This document shows, in pieces, positions 49,304 through 57,758 of a DNA stretch of 64,000 nt. The translations under genes were made by a program, and so were the position numbers. The DNA is taken from the NCBI RefSeq assembly GCF_017832975.1, contig NZ_JAFIBI010000001.1:4588001-4652000 (forward strand). The letters are read 5' to 3'. This DNA comes from Arthrobacter sp. PvP023. GTDB taxonomy: Bacteria > Actinomycetota > Actinomycetes > Actinomycetales > Micrococcaceae. Below the pieces are notes generated by a model. That model was given only the letters and a program-made list of their open reading frames with translations. It was not told where the DNA came from and ran no database searches. Position 1 is the first letter of the stretch; every line of letters starts with the position of its first letter.

Positions 49304-49324
49304 CTAAGCATACTTAGCATTTAG
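49304..49324. promoter_or_regulatory. Palindrome upstream of dps, shared with envelope-stress operon
   Basis: CTAAG-CATA-CTTAG (49304-49317) is a perfect 5-bp inverted repeat, 54 bases before the dps start. TAAGCATACTTAGCATTTAG matches 16 of 20 bases of TAATCATGCTTACTATTTAG at 27439-27458. The long neighbouring AT-rich run also suits a promoter. Confidence 0.6.
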
Positions 49325-49372
49325 GCGGGACCCGGCCGGTCCGGTGACAGCGGAAATCCCGTCCGGCGTCAC

Positions 49373-50050
49373 TCAGCGCACCACGGCCAGCGCAAAGCCG
49401 TCCCAGCCCTTCGAGCCCACGGTCTGCATGACCGTCCCGTCCAGGCGCGAGTCCCCGCCGATCATTTCCAGGGCGCTGATGATTCCAGGCGCGTTGACAT
49501 CGTCCATGGACGGATCAAGCAGCGCCCCCTCCCACACCACGTTGTCCATCACGATCGCGGTGCCCGGCCGGCCCAGCCTGATGGCCCAGTCCAGGTACTT
49601 CGGATTGTTTTCCTTGTCCGCGTCGATGAACACAAAATCGAAGGGTCCGCGGCCGTCGTCCTTCAGCCCCGGAAGTGTGTCCAGTGCGGCCCCCACCCGG
49701 ATGTCCACCTTGTGCCCCACCCCCGCGGCGTCCACGTTCGCGCGCGCCACACGGGCGTGTTTGGGGAGGTATTCGCACGTGACGAGTTCGCCGTCGTCGG
49801 GCAGTCCCTGGGCCATCCAGATGGTGCTGAAGCCGGCCAGCGTACCGATCTCCAGGACGCGCCGGGCGCCGGAAAGCTGCACCAGCAGCTTGAGCAGCTT
49901 GCCTGCGTTCGGCGCCACTTCGATGGGCGGCATGCCGGCGTCGGCGGCGGCCGTGACGGCCCGCGTGAGGGGGCTGCCGGGACGGACCACGACGTCCGTC
50001 AGATACTCCTCAACCGCCACCCACCGGGGCTCGGGCCTGTGCTCAACCAT
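49373..50050 (-). CDS. SAM-dependent O-methyltransferase (class I, COMT type)
   Basis: The protein has 225 residues. It resembles catechol/caffeoyl-CoA O-methyltransferases: motif I VLEIGTLAGFSTIWMAQGLP, LVTCEYLPKHARVARANVDA, the metal-binding Asp in FDFVFIDADKENNPKYLDWA, and GTAIVMDNVVWEGALLDPSM (second metal ligands Asp-Asn). It therefore should transfer methyl to a hydroxyl of a small aromatic or other diol with Mg2+. The substrate is unknown. It stands alone between the dps operon promoter and the thiamine-binding protein gene. Confidence 0.93.
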   Translation of the reverse strand: MVEHRPEPRWVAVEEYLTDVVVRPGSPLTRAVTAAADAGMPPIEVAPNAGKLLKLLVQLSGARRVLEIGTLAGFSTIWMAQGLPDDGELVTCEYLPKHARVARANVDAAGVGHKVDIRVGAALDTLPGLKDDGRGPFDFVFIDADKENNPKYLDWAIRLGRPGTAIVMDNVVWEGALLDPSMDDVNAPGIISALEMIGGDSRLDGTVMQTVGSKGWDGFALAVVR

Positions 50051-50117
50051 GGGGCCAGTCTGGCAGTTGCCGCTGCCCGCGGGAAGGGCAGGCGGCGGCG
50101 GAAATCAGATGGGCAAG

Positions 50118-50480
50118 TCAGCCTGCGTCGGCGATGGCCGTTTCCAGCCGTTCCACTTTGGCGGTGAGCTCACCGGAATAGCCGGGGCGGATGTCGGCCT
50201 TGATGACCAGCGACACGCGGCTGCCGAAGCGCCCCACGGCCTCGGTGGCCTCTTTGACCACGGCGAACACCTCGTCCCACTCACCTTCGATCGTGGTGAA
50301 CATGGAATCCGTATGGTTCGGCAGGCCTGAGTCCCGGACAATCTTGACGGCGGCAGCGACGGCGTCGTGCACTGAAGCGTCTGCGGAGGCCGCGTCTTCC
50401 AACGCAGTGGAGTCAGTGGTGGAATCGCCCGCCAGGCGGGCCGGCCGGCCGGAGGGTGCAACGGAGAATGCGAGCAACAT
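50118..50480 (-). CDS. Thiamine-binding protein, MTH1187/YkoF family
   Basis: The protein has 120 residues, the usual size. LLAFSVAPSGRPARL, VHDAVAAAVKIVRDSGLPNH and TDSMFTTIEGEWDEVFAVVK follow the ferredoxin-like fold in order, with the conserved SGLPNHTDSMFTTIEGEWDE region. Known members bind thiamine or related pyrimidines at a tetramer interface. It lies 67 bases upstream of the O-methyltransferase in the same direction and may be transcribed with it. Confidence 0.88.
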   Translation of the reverse strand: MLLAFSVAPSGRPARLAGDSTTDSTALEDAASADASVHDAVAAAVKIVRDSGLPNHTDSMFTTIEGEWDEVFAVVKEATEAVGRFGSRVSLVIKADIRPGYSGELTAKVERLETAIADAG

Positions 50481-50580
50481 GGACCCAGTCTGCCACAGCG
50501 GCGAACGTCATATAGGAGTACATTCGGCGCTACCAATCAGTAACCCGGGCGCTCAGCGCCAGCGTTGCTAACCTTGAAAA

Positions 50581-51216
50581 ATGAACCTCGCAGTGGAACG
50601 CAAGCCCCTTCGTGCGGATGCTGCGCGCAATGTGGACAAGATCATCACCGCCGCCCGGAAGTGCTTCCGTGAGTACGGCCCCGACGTGCCGCTTCAGACC
50701 ATTGCCGTAACGGCCGGCGTCGGACCCGCAACCTTGTTCCGGAACTTTGCGGACAAGGAGCAGCTGGTCCTTGCCGCACTCAACCGCCAGCTCCGCCTGA
50801 TGGTTGACCCCGTGATCGATGACGCCCTGGCCGGCCCTGATGCCGCCGCCGGGCTGTTCCGCGTGATCGATGCGCTGATGGCGGCGGCCAGCGAGGATGC
50901 CAACCTGCTCGGAGCCGTGGCCGGACGCCGCGGGCTGCTGACCGGTATCACCGGCAGCCTCTTTGAGTCGGTGGCTGTCCTGCTGGGCCGCGGCCAGGCC
51001 CAGGGAACCCTGCGGACCGACATCTCCATGACGGACGTCATCCGCCTGCTGGCCATGCTGATCGGCGTCGTGGACACCATGGAACCGGGATCCGATGCGT
51101 GGAGGCGACCCGTGGCGCTGGTGGAGGATGCCATCCGCACCGAGCGCCCGCGCCGGCCCCTTCCACCGCAGTCCCCGCTGCCGGGCACGGCCTTCGATTC
51201 AGTCGTCCTGGCCTGA
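50581..51216 (+). CDS. TetR-family transcriptional regulator
   Basis: The protein has 211 residues. The N-terminal helix-turn-helix is NVDKIITAARKCFREYGPDV, then VPLQTIAVTAGVGPATLFRN FADKEQLV, typical TetR, and the C-terminal domain is helical (LFRVIDALMAAASEDANLLG). It is divergent from the thiamine-binding gene with a 100-base gap, which may hold its operator; no clear long palindrome is visible there. It resembles regulators of efflux genes but none is adjacent. Its end overlaps the convergent small gene by 18 bases. Confidence 0.86.
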   Translation: MNLAVERKPLRADAARNVDKIITAARKCFREYGPDVPLQTIAVTAGVGPATLFRNFADKEQLVLAALNRQLRLMVDPVIDDALAGPDAAAGLFRVIDALMAAASEDANLLGAVAGRRGLLTGITGSLFESVAVLLGRGQAQGTLRTDISMTDVIRLLAMLIGVVDTMEPGSDAWRRPVALVEDAIRTERPRRPLPPQSPLPGTAFDSVVLA

Positions 51217-51537
51217 TTCGCCCTCCGGCTGGTCCGTGTCGTCATGGGTCCGGTCGTCGTGCAGCCGGCCGGCGTCCTCGGACCCGCGGCTGTACGGCGC
51301 CCGGCCGTCCGGGGCATGGATCTCGTCCAGGCGCTCGTTCAGGGCATGGGCCAATATGTCCCGCTGCAGGGCCGGCAGCGCGATGGCACCGTGGATGTAG
51401 GCCTCGATTTCAAACTGGCCGGCAATGCCGCCAATGCTGAAATACCTAAGCCACAGTTCTTCAACGGTGATGTCGGCATTCCGGAGCATCTCCTCAAAGC
51501 GAAGCCTTTGCTCATCTTCGTCCTTGCCCAGGGCCAA
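51199..51537 (-). CDS. Small acidic protein downstream of GAF-ANTAR gene
   Basis: I start at the TTG of 51535-51537, because the frame upstream overlaps the GAF-ANTAR gene and GAGCGGGGG lies before it; no ATG is available except one inside the conserved part (MLRNADITVE). The 112-residue product begins GKDEDEQRLRFEEMLRNADI and has LWLRYFSIGGIAGQFEIEAY before a His/Asp-rich tail (RLHDDRTHDDTDQPEGESG). It has a helical, acidic character. I do not recognise a family. The 13-base gap to the GAF-ANTAR gene indicates co-transcription. Confidence 0.68.
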   Translation of the reverse strand: MALGKDEDEQRLRFEEMLRNADITVEELWLRYFSIGGIAGQFEIEAYIHGAIALPALQRDILAHALNERLDEIHAPDGRAPYSRGSEDAGRLHDDRTHDDTDQPEGESGQDD

Positions 51538-51550
51538 AGCGCACCCCCGC

Positions 51551-52282
51551 TCACCGGGGCGGCTGGGTGGAGGACACCAGCTCGGCGGACACGTCACGCA
51601 GCGACCTCCGGGCCCGCCGCGACTCCATCAGGAGGTCTTGCATGGCGGTGTCCTCGTCCAGGCCGTACCGGGCCATGAGTATTCCCTTGGCCACGGCGAT
51701 GATCTCGCGGTGGGCCAGTGCGTCTCGGAGATCCTCACTCAGCGTCCGGGCGCTCTCACGCGCCTGCACGTTGATCAGGAAGATGGTTGCCTGCGCCGCG
51801 AAGAGCTCCAGTAGGCGCACCGTGGTGTGGTCGAAGCTGTTCTCCGGGCGGCCGTAGATCTTCACGGAGCCCAGGGCGGACTCTCCGGCGAGCAAAGGAG
51901 CACTGACGGAAGACCGCAGTCCCAGCTCGGCCGCGGCGCAGGCCCACTCAGGCCAGCGCCGGTCGTGCAGTGCGTCACTGACCAGCACGGGTTCGCCGCT
52001 GGCCCAGGCAAGAAGGCACGGGCCCTGGCCCAGCTCGTACTGGCGTTCGTCGGCAACCTGGACCATACGGCTGGACGCACTCGCTGTATGTTTTCGGCCG
52101 TCAGCGTCGATCAGGGTGACGCCCGCGCCCGCGGCGCCGGGCACGGCCAATTCCGCGGCGGCCGTGATGAGCTCGAGTGCCCTGGATACCGTCTCATCCG
52201 TCAGCAGGAGTTCGGAGGCGCGGGCAAAAATGGCCGCCAGTTCGTCCGCAAGGGGTAGTTTCACCGCCATGGCCGCACCCAT
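51551..52282 (-). CDS. GAF-ANTAR regulator
   Basis: The protein has 243 residues. ATG 52280-52282 and ATG 52268-52270 are both possible starts, neither with a clear site. The GAF domain spans about 15-165 (ALELITAAAELAVPGAAGAG, YELGQGPCLLAWASGEPVLV, APLLAGESALGSVKIYG), with an ANTAR domain about 180-235 (RDALAHREIIAVAKGILMARYGL, DEDTAMQDLLMESRRARRSL). ANTAR domains bind paired RNA hairpins to block termination. It is in tandem with another GAF-ANTAR gene 66 bases upstream and a small gene 13 bases downstream. Confidence 0.9.
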   Translation of the reverse strand: MGAAMAVKLPLADELAAIFARASELLLTDETVSRALELITAAAELAVPGAAGAGVTLIDADGRKHTASASSRMVQVADERQYELGQGPCLLAWASGEPVLVSDALHDRRWPEWACAAAELGLRSSVSAPLLAGESALGSVKIYGRPENSFDHTTVRLLELFAAQATIFLINVQARESARTLSEDLRDALAHREIIAVAKGILMARYGLDEDTAMQDLLMESRRARRSLRDVSAELVSSTQPPR

Positions 52283-52348
52283 TCCACTGCTATGCCGCCC
52301 TTCGCGCGTTGACTGGAACTGTTAAAAGCATAGCCGCAGGGGCCTCCG

Positions 52349-53086
52349 TCAGCCGTTGAAGTGGGTGGCTCCCGGCTTGGTCTTGAAGTTTCGCAGCAGG
52401 TCCTCCGCCACGACCCGGAGCTTGACGTTGCGGTTATTGGAAACCTTGCTCAGGATCGCGAATGCCTCAGCCTGCGTGCAGCGGCTCTGGCCCATGACAA
52501 TTCCCGAGGCGAGGTTGATGCTGGTGCGCGACCTCAGCGCCTCGAGGAGGTCGTCGTTGAGGTCCTTTGAGGCGCCGATGCGCACGGCCAGCCGCACGGC
52601 TTTGCCGGCGCGGGCGGCGAAGGCTTCACAAATCACGATTGCCTCGTCGTCGAACGCCCCTGCCTCGGGGGCGAAGAACGCTACGGATGCGGCAGCGTCC
52701 TGATCCAGCTGCAGCGGGAGGGCCAGGACGCTGAGCTGACCCGCCTTTACCACGGCTCGGTTGTAGCGCAGCCAGCGGGAGTCGGCCCGGGCATCGGGTA
52801 CGGAAACCGTCGCGCCGGCTTCAAGGGCCGCCAGCGACGGGCTGAGGCCTGTGGCCCGCTGGATTTCCCCAAGCAGCCGCGCGCCGGGTCCGCTTCCGGC
52901 GGAGACCTCGGACCGCCTCGAGCGGACCAGCGTGACGGCGCACAGCACGGGCAGTCCGGTGGTCTTGCCAATGAAGCCGGCGGAGAAGACAGACAGCTCC
53001 GTGAGGAAGTCCTGCACGTCGGTGCTTTCCAGAACCAGGTCCTGCAGCCGCTCCGCCAGATACTGGCCCAACCGGGTGCCGGTCAT
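52349..53086 (-). CDS. GAF-ANTAR regulator
   Basis: The protein has 245 residues. GAF-like sensor about 20-165 (FLTELSVFSAGFIGKTTGLP, GLSPSLAALEAGATVSVPDA, LSVLALPLQLDQDAAASVAF), ANTAR domain about 180-240 (LLEALRSRTSINLASGIVMG, then CTQAEAFAILSKVSNNRNVK). The Ser/Arg-rich loop SRRSEVSAGSGPG in the sensor part is not typical. It lies in tandem with the GAF-ANTAR gene at 51551-52282; the two sequences are clearly divergent from each other, so they are not a recent duplication. Confidence 0.89.
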   Translation of the reverse strand: MTGTRLGQYLAERLQDLVLESTDVQDFLTELSVFSAGFIGKTTGLPVLCAVTLVRSRRSEVSAGSGPGARLLGEIQRATGLSPSLAALEAGATVSVPDARADSRWLRYNRAVVKAGQLSVLALPLQLDQDAAASVAFFAPEAGAFDDEAIVICEAFAARAGKAVRLAVRIGASKDLNDDLLEALRSRTSINLASGIVMGQSRCTQAEAFAILSKVSNNRNVKLRVVAEDLLRNFKTKPGATHFNG

Positions 53087-53134
53087 CTCCGGCGTCTCAC
53101 TGGTGCAGATTCGGTTGGCACGGCTTGGCCCGCG

Positions 53135-53440
53135 TCACTCCGTCGTTCGGTTGCCGGCCTGGCCTTCATCAGGGGCTTCCCCGTCTGTTGCCGCCTCGCC
53201 GCTGGGTGGCGCCTCGCCTTCCTGGGCCGGATGCGTCTCCCTTTGGTGGGCCTTCATGTGTTCCTCGTGCAGGTGGTCTGCTTCCTGAAGATGTTGCTGC
53301 AGTTTCTCCTCGGCATCCCTGCGGCGGCGGGACATCTCACGCATTTCACGGGTGGATTCGGATCCCGGCGATGGCACATAGGGCCTGGATTTGGGGTCTC
53401 TTTCGGCAGCAGGAACCAAGGGCGCTTGTTCTTCGCTCAT
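53135..53440 (-). CDS. Small charged coiled-coil-like protein, unknown function
   Basis: The 101-residue product starts at ATG 53438-53440 (GGAAGGATGCC upstream). It is very polar: a Pro-rich start, a basic/acidic helix (REMREMSRRRRDAEEKLQQH LQEADHLHEEHM) likely forming a coiled coil with several His, and a Glu/Gly/Pro-rich tail. It may be a disordered stress protein. No family was recognised. It is upstream of the GAF-ANTAR gene at 52349-53086 in the same direction (48-base gap). Confidence 0.68.
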   Translation of the reverse strand: MSEEQAPLVPAAERDPKSRPYVPSPGSESTREMREMSRRRRDAEEKLQQHLQEADHLHEEHMKAHQRETHPAQEGEAPPSGEAATDGEAPDEGQAGNRTTE

Positions 53441-53492
53441 GGTGGCATCCTTCCACAGCACGCTGGGCACTGCTAGGGCCTAAAGGCCGTCG

Positions 53493-53804
53493 TTAGCTCC
53501 AGCCCAGCATCCTTAGCCCGGCCGCTGCGCCAGCCCCGGCCAGGACCACCACCAGGAACGGCGCCCGGAACCAGAGCGCAATTCCGGCCGCAGCCAGTGC
53601 GCCCGCCCGGGCGTCAAAGGCCAGCGCCTGGCCCGATGCCACCGCGTTGACGACGGTGAGCGATGCCAGCAGCCCGATGGTCATGGTGCCGGCAATCCGG
53701 GACATCCGCGGGTTGCGCAGGAGGCTGGCGGGGACCAGATAGCCCAAAAGCTTCCAGGCGTAGCCAAGGAGGCAAGCCAGCAACAGCCACAGCCAAAGAT
53801 TCAT
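53493..53804 (-). CDS. azlD: AzlD-family branched-chain amino-acid exporter subunit
   Basis: The protein has 103 residues with four hydrophobic helices: LWLWLLLACLLGYAWKLLGY, RIAGTMTIGLLASLTVVNAV, LAAAGIALWFRAPFLVVVLA. AzlD is the small partner of AzlC; the pair exports branched-chain amino acids or analogues. Its start overlaps the azlC stop by four bases (ATGA). Third gene of the DoxX-azlC-azlD operon. Confidence 0.9.
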   Translation of the reverse strand: MNLWLWLLLACLLGYAWKLLGYLVPASLLRNPRMSRIAGTMTIGLLASLTVVNAVASGQALAFDARAGALAAAGIALWFRAPFLVVVLAGAGAAAGLRMLGWS

Positions 53805-54577
53805 TTCGCGGCACCTCCTGTATCGGGGTGCCGACGCAGGTGAGCGCCTTCGTCCCGCTGTCCGTGGTGGTGTTCGGCGTAGGGGTCCACGTCAGGCTCC
53901 AGGCCTTCGTCACTCCGTCCGTGGCTGAACCAGCCGATCGCAGCGGCCACAAAAGCTGCTATCAGGATGGGAATTCCCGCGGGCACGAACGGCACCGCCA
54001 GTACCGTGGCCAGGGCGCACACCACGGCGATCGCCACCGGCTCGCGGCCCTTGAGCCGCGGCCAGAGCAGGCCGAGGAAGGCTGCTACCGCGGCGCCGTC
54101 GAGCCCCCACTGCCTGGGATCCCCCAGGGCGCCGCCTGCCAGTGCCCCGACGGCAGTGAACACATTCCACAGCACGAAGATGCCGATGCCGGCCGTCCAG
54201 AATCCGCGCTTTTGCTCTCCCGGGTCGGTTTGCCCGGTGCTGGTGGCGGTTGACTCGTCGATGGTGACGTGGGCCGCGGCATACTTCCGCCACCCGCGCG
54301 GCTGCAGCAGCGCGTTGAGCTGCATGCCGTAGATACCGTTGCGCATGCCCAGGAGCGTGGCCGCCCCCATGGCGGCCACCCCCGACCCGCCGCCCGCCAC
54401 CACGCCGATGAACGCGAACTGCGAACCGCCGCTGAACAGCAGCAGGCTCAGCGCCATGGTCTGCCAGAAGTCCAGCCCGGACGTCACGCCCAGCGCCCCG
54501 AAGGATACCCCGTAAAGCCCCGTGGCGACGCTGATGGACAGCCCCACACGCACGGCCGGGGATTGAAGCAGCTTCAT
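53801..54577 (-). CDS. azlC: AzlC-family branched-chain amino-acid exporter subunit
   Basis: The product has 258 residues from ATG 54575-54577 (MKLLQSPAVRVG); the frame is open further upstream, but that is the DoxX gene read in another frame. It has about six to eight helices: GLYGVSFGALGVTSGLDFWQ, SLLLFSGGSQFAFIGVVAGG, LGMRNGIYGMQLNALLQPRG. The family motif HVTIDESTAT is complete. A His/Asp/Glu-rich C-terminal tail (YAEHHHGQRDEGAHLRRHP) is unusual for AzlC and could bind metal. The start overlaps the upstream gene stop by four bases. Confidence 0.92.
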   Translation of the reverse strand: MKLLQSPAVRVGLSISVATGLYGVSFGALGVTSGLDFWQTMALSLLLFSGGSQFAFIGVVAGGGSGVAAMGAATLLGMRNGIYGMQLNALLQPRGWRKYAAAHVTIDESTATSTGQTDPGEQKRGFWTAGIGIFVLWNVFTAVGALAGGALGDPRQWGLDGAAVAAFLGLLWPRLKGREPVAIAVVCALATVLAVPFVPAGIPILIAAFVAAAIGWFSHGRSDEGLEPDVDPYAEHHHGQRDEGAHLRRHPDTGGAAK

Positions 54578-55068
54578 GCCGGCAGGCCGGCAACAGGTCC
54601 GCCGGCAGGCATCCCCAGGGCAGGCTTCCCCAGGGCCGTTTTCCGCAGGCTCCAGGCCCAGAGGATCAGCGGCACCTGGAGCGGCAGCCGCGCGGTGTGC
54701 ACCTTCCGCTGCCCCGGGCTCCCGGCCGGACCGTACGCCCGGCGCAGGGCGTCGACGTGCCCGGCAAGGAACACCGTGAACATCGCGGCGATGCCGCCGG
54801 CGGCGGCTTTGCGGGTGGCCGGGACCAGGAGTCCGACGGCGGCACCAGCCTCGAGCAGCCCGCTGAGCGCTACCCATTCATCGCGGGTCATGACGGCACA
54901 CGGGCCGTTGAGACGGGTGCCTGAGTCGTCACGGCACAGGAAATCGGGAACCACCTGATGGAAGAAGGCGGGGTCGCGGAAATGCTTCATGGCGCTGGTC
55001 AGCAGCAGGGCGCTCATGGCAGCCGCTGAGAGTCTCTGTGTGGCCCGGGCGGACCAGGTGAATGGCAT
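54574..55068 (-). CDS. DoxX-like small membrane protein
   Basis: The product has 164 residues from ATG 55066-55068 (MPFTWSARATQRL). Four hydrophobic helices are visible: LSAAAMSALLLTSAMKHFRD, ALSGLLEAGAAVGLLVPATR, AAGGIAAMFTVFLAGHVDAL, LPLQVPLILWAWSLRKTALG. Order and the GLLEAGAAVGLL segment fit the DoxX superfamily, whose members are loosely linked to redox or quinone metabolism. It may have only an indirect link to the azlCD genes with which it shares an operon (4-base overlap). Confidence 0.75.
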   Translation of the reverse strand: MPFTWSARATQRLSAAAMSALLLTSAMKHFRDPAFFHQVVPDFLCRDDSGTRLNGPCAVMTRDEWVALSGLLEAGAAVGLLVPATRKAAAGGIAAMFTVFLAGHVDALRRAYGPAGSPGQRKVHTARLPLQVPLILWAWSLRKTALGKPALGMPAGGPVAGLPA

Positions 55069-55156
55069 GGATCCATGCAACCACAGCCGCGGACAGCCCG
55101 GTAAACGGGACTTTCCGCCCATGTCAGGAGCCACAGCGCGGCGTAGCTTGTTGACT

Positions 55157-56065
55157 ATGAGCAGCGTGGTGGAAATGACCGGCGTCGTCAAGCGCTTTGG
55201 AACGGTGACTGCCCTCGACGGGCTCGACTTCAACGTGGCGGCGGGCGAGGTTCACGGCTTCCTGGGTCCCAACGGGTCCGGCAAGTCCACCACGCTGCGG
55301 CTTCTGCTCGGCATGCTGCGTGCCAACTCGGGCTCGATTCGGGTGCTGGGCCTGGATCCCTGGCACGATGTTGCCGCGCTGCACCGCCGGCTGGCGTACG
55401 TGCCCGGGGACGTTGCCTTGTGGCCGAACCTGACCGGCGGAGAAGTGATCGACCTGCTGGGGCGCCTCCAGGGCGGACAGGACCGCGGCCGGCGGGACCG
55501 GCTGCTGCAGACCTTCGACCTCGACCCCACCAAGAAGTCGCGCACGTATTCCAAGGGCAACCGGCAAAAAGTTGCCCTGGTGGCGGCCTTGGCCACCGAC
55601 GCCGAGCTCTTCCTCCTGGACGAGCCCACCAGCGGGCTGGACCCGTTGATGGAAGACGCCTTCCGCGGGTGCGTGCGTGAGCTGCGGGCGCAGGGCCGCA
55701 CGATCCTGCTGAGCAGCCACATCCTGAGTGAGGCCGAAGCGCTTTCGGACAGGGTCAGCATCATCCGCGCCGGCCGGGTGGTGGAGTCCGGGCCGCTCGA
55801 GCAGCTGCGGCACCTGACCCGGACGTCGGTCACGGCCGACGTCGCGCGCGTGCCAGCCGGCTTGGATCTCCTGCCCGGCGTCCACGACGTCCTGGTGTCG
55901 GACCACCGTGTAAGCGCCCAGGTGGACCCCGCGGCACTGGGCCCGTTCCTGCAGGCCCTGACGGCCGCGGGGCTGCACGCCCTGACCAGCCACCCTCCCA
56001 CGCTGGAGGATCTGTTCCTGCGCCACTACGGCCCCGCCGGATCGCTCGAATCGGCACGGCGATGA
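55157..56065 (+). CDS. ABC transporter ATP-binding protein
   Basis: The product has 302 residues from ATG 55157. Walker A is FLGPNGSGKSTTLRLLLGML; the Q-loop region is followed by the signature YSKGNRQKVALVAAL, and Walker B is LFLLDEPTSGLDP, with switch His in LLSSHILSEAEAL. Its last 80 residues are a C-terminal regulatory part as in DrrA-like ABC-2 systems (HALTSHPPTLEDLFLRHYG). It overlaps the permease gene by four bases, so the two form one exporter. Confidence 0.94.
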   Translation: MSSVVEMTGVVKRFGTVTALDGLDFNVAAGEVHGFLGPNGSGKSTTLRLLLGMLRANSGSIRVLGLDPWHDVAALHRRLAYVPGDVALWPNLTGGEVIDLLGRLQGGQDRGRRDRLLQTFDLDPTKKSRTYSKGNRQKVALVAALATDAELFLLDEPTSGLDPLMEDAFRGCVRELRAQGRTILLSSHILSEAEALSDRVSIIRAGRVVESGPLEQLRHLTRTSVTADVARVPAGLDLLPGVHDVLVSDHRVSAQVDPAALGPFLQALTAAGLHALTSHPPTLEDLFLRHYGPAGSLESARR

Positions 56066-57699
56066 CCCGCACCGCCGAGGCCCACACCGCGACGACCCGT
56101 GCCTCAACGACCGGAACGCTGTCCGGCACCGGCGTTATGGTCCGGCTCGCGCTCCGGCGGGACCGGTGGATGCTGCCGCTGTGGATCCTGGGCTTCGCCA
56201 TCATTGCCTACTCGACCGCAGCGGCCGGGGCAGGGCTGTACCCGGACGAGCCCAGCCGGGTGGCAGCCGCCACCGCGCTGAACGCCACGGCGTCCATGGT
56301 GGCGCTGTTCGGGCGGATCTACGATCCTGCCTCGCTCGGTGCCCTTTCGCTCATCAAATACACCGCCTTCATGACAGCCATCCTGGCCGTGCTCATGGTC
56401 ATCCTCACCATCCGGCACACACGGGGGGACGAGGAAAGCGGGCGGCTGGAACTCCTCGGCGGCGGACGGCTGGGACGGGACGCACCGCTGGTGTCCGCGC
56501 TGGCCATCAGCTTTGCAACCAGCATCCTCACCGGGCTGCTCTCGGCGGCCGCGCTTGCCGTCGGCGGCCTGCCCGGCAGCGGATCACTGGCCTTCGGGCT
56601 GGGCTGGGCCGCCACCGGGATGGCCTACAGCACCGTGGCAGCTGTGGCGGCGCAGGTGACGGCAAGCGCCCGGGCGGCCACCGGGTTCAGCATCGGGGTC
56701 ATTGCCGTGACCTACGGGCTGCGCGCGGTTGGCGACCTCGCCGAACCCGGCCCGTCGGTCTGGTCCTGGCTCTCGCCCATCGGGTGGAACCAGCAGATCC
56801 GGGCCTACGCCGGCGACCACTGGTGGGTCCTTTCGTTGCCGCTGGCCCTCTGCGCAGCCCTTGTCCCTGTTGCGTTTTTCCTGCGGGGCCGCCGCGACCT
56901 CGGCGCCGGACTGCGTGATGAGCGGCCCGGCCCTGCCCGCGGCAAGCTCTCCGGCGTCCTGGGGCTCGCCGTGCGCCTGCAGTACCGCGTCCTGGTGGCG
57001 TGGGGTGTGGCGTTTGTCCTCTTCGGGGTGGTGATCGGCTCGCTCGTCGGCAACGTGGCGGATTTCCTGACGTCGCCGGGCGCCCAGGACCTGATGCGGG
57101 CGCTGGGCGGCCCGCAGGCCCTCACCGACGCGTTCCTCGCAGCCGAGATCAGCATCATGGGGATACTCGCGGCGGCCTACGGCATCTCGGCCGCCAACCA
57201 TCTCCGCAGCGAGGAATCGGCGGGGCATACCGAGGCCCTGCTGGGCACGGCCACCACCCGCATCCGCTGGGCGGGCAGCCACTACGCCGTGGCCTTGGCC
57301 GGCGTCGGGCTGCTGCAACTGCTGACCGGAGTCTCCATCGGCATCGGGGCCGCGGCCGCCGTCAACGATGCCGGACTGGTGGCCCGGTGCACCGTGGCGG
57401 CCCTGGCCCAGATTCCGGCGGCGTGGGTGCTGACCAGTGCGGCCCTGGCGGTGTTCGGCTGGGTACCCCGGATGACAGCGGCCGTCTGGGTGCTCCTGCT
57501 GGGACTCATTGCACTGGGTGAATTCGGCGTGCTCTGGAATGCCCCGGAATGGCTGATGGACCTCTCGCCGTTCCGGCATACCCCGCTGCTCCCGGTGGAC
57601 GCGGAGGGAATTCCGGCGCTGGTGGCCCTCACGGCGGCGGCGGCACTGCTCGGCGCACTGGGTTTCGCGGGATGGCGGCGGCGCGACCTTGCCGCCTGA
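56062..57699 (+). CDS. ABC transporter permease, polyketide-antibiotic exporter type
   Basis: The protein has 545 residues, double the length of a simple ABC-2 permease, with about 12 helices in two halves. Segments such as MVRLALRRDRWMLPLWILGF, TIRHTRGDEESGRLELLGGG and, in the second half, GRARLEESAGHTEALLGTAT-like ISAANHLRSEESAGHTEALLG are typical of the putative exporter of polyketide antibiotics family. With the ATP-binding protein it should export a hydrophobic compound; none of its genes of synthesis is near. Which molecule is exported is unknown. Confidence 0.9.
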   Translation: MTRTAEAHTATTRASTTGTLSGTGVMVRLALRRDRWMLPLWILGFAIIAYSTAAAGAGLYPDEPSRVAAATALNATASMVALFGRIYDPASLGALSLIKYTAFMTAILAVLMVILTIRHTRGDEESGRLELLGGGRLGRDAPLVSALAISFATSILTGLLSAAALAVGGLPGSGSLAFGLGWAATGMAYSTVAAVAAQVTASARAATGFSIGVIAVTYGLRAVGDLAEPGPSVWSWLSPIGWNQQIRAYAGDHWWVLSLPLALCAALVPVAFFLRGRRDLGAGLRDERPGPARGKLSGVLGLAVRLQYRVLVAWGVAFVLFGVVIGSLVGNVADFLTSPGAQDLMRALGGPQALTDAFLAAEISIMGILAAAYGISAANHLRSEESAGHTEALLGTATTRIRWAGSHYAVALAGVGLLQLLTGVSIGIGAAAAVNDAGLVARCTVAALAQIPAAWVLTSAALAVFGWVPRMTAAVWVLLLGLIALGEFGVLWNAPEWLMDLSPFRHTPLLPVDAEGIPALVALTAAAALLGALGFAGWRRRDLAA

Positions 57700-57758
57700 A
57701 CGCTGCGCCGGCGCGACGCTGCGGCGGCGCAGGATGAACGGTGCGCAGGCGCGGGCCG

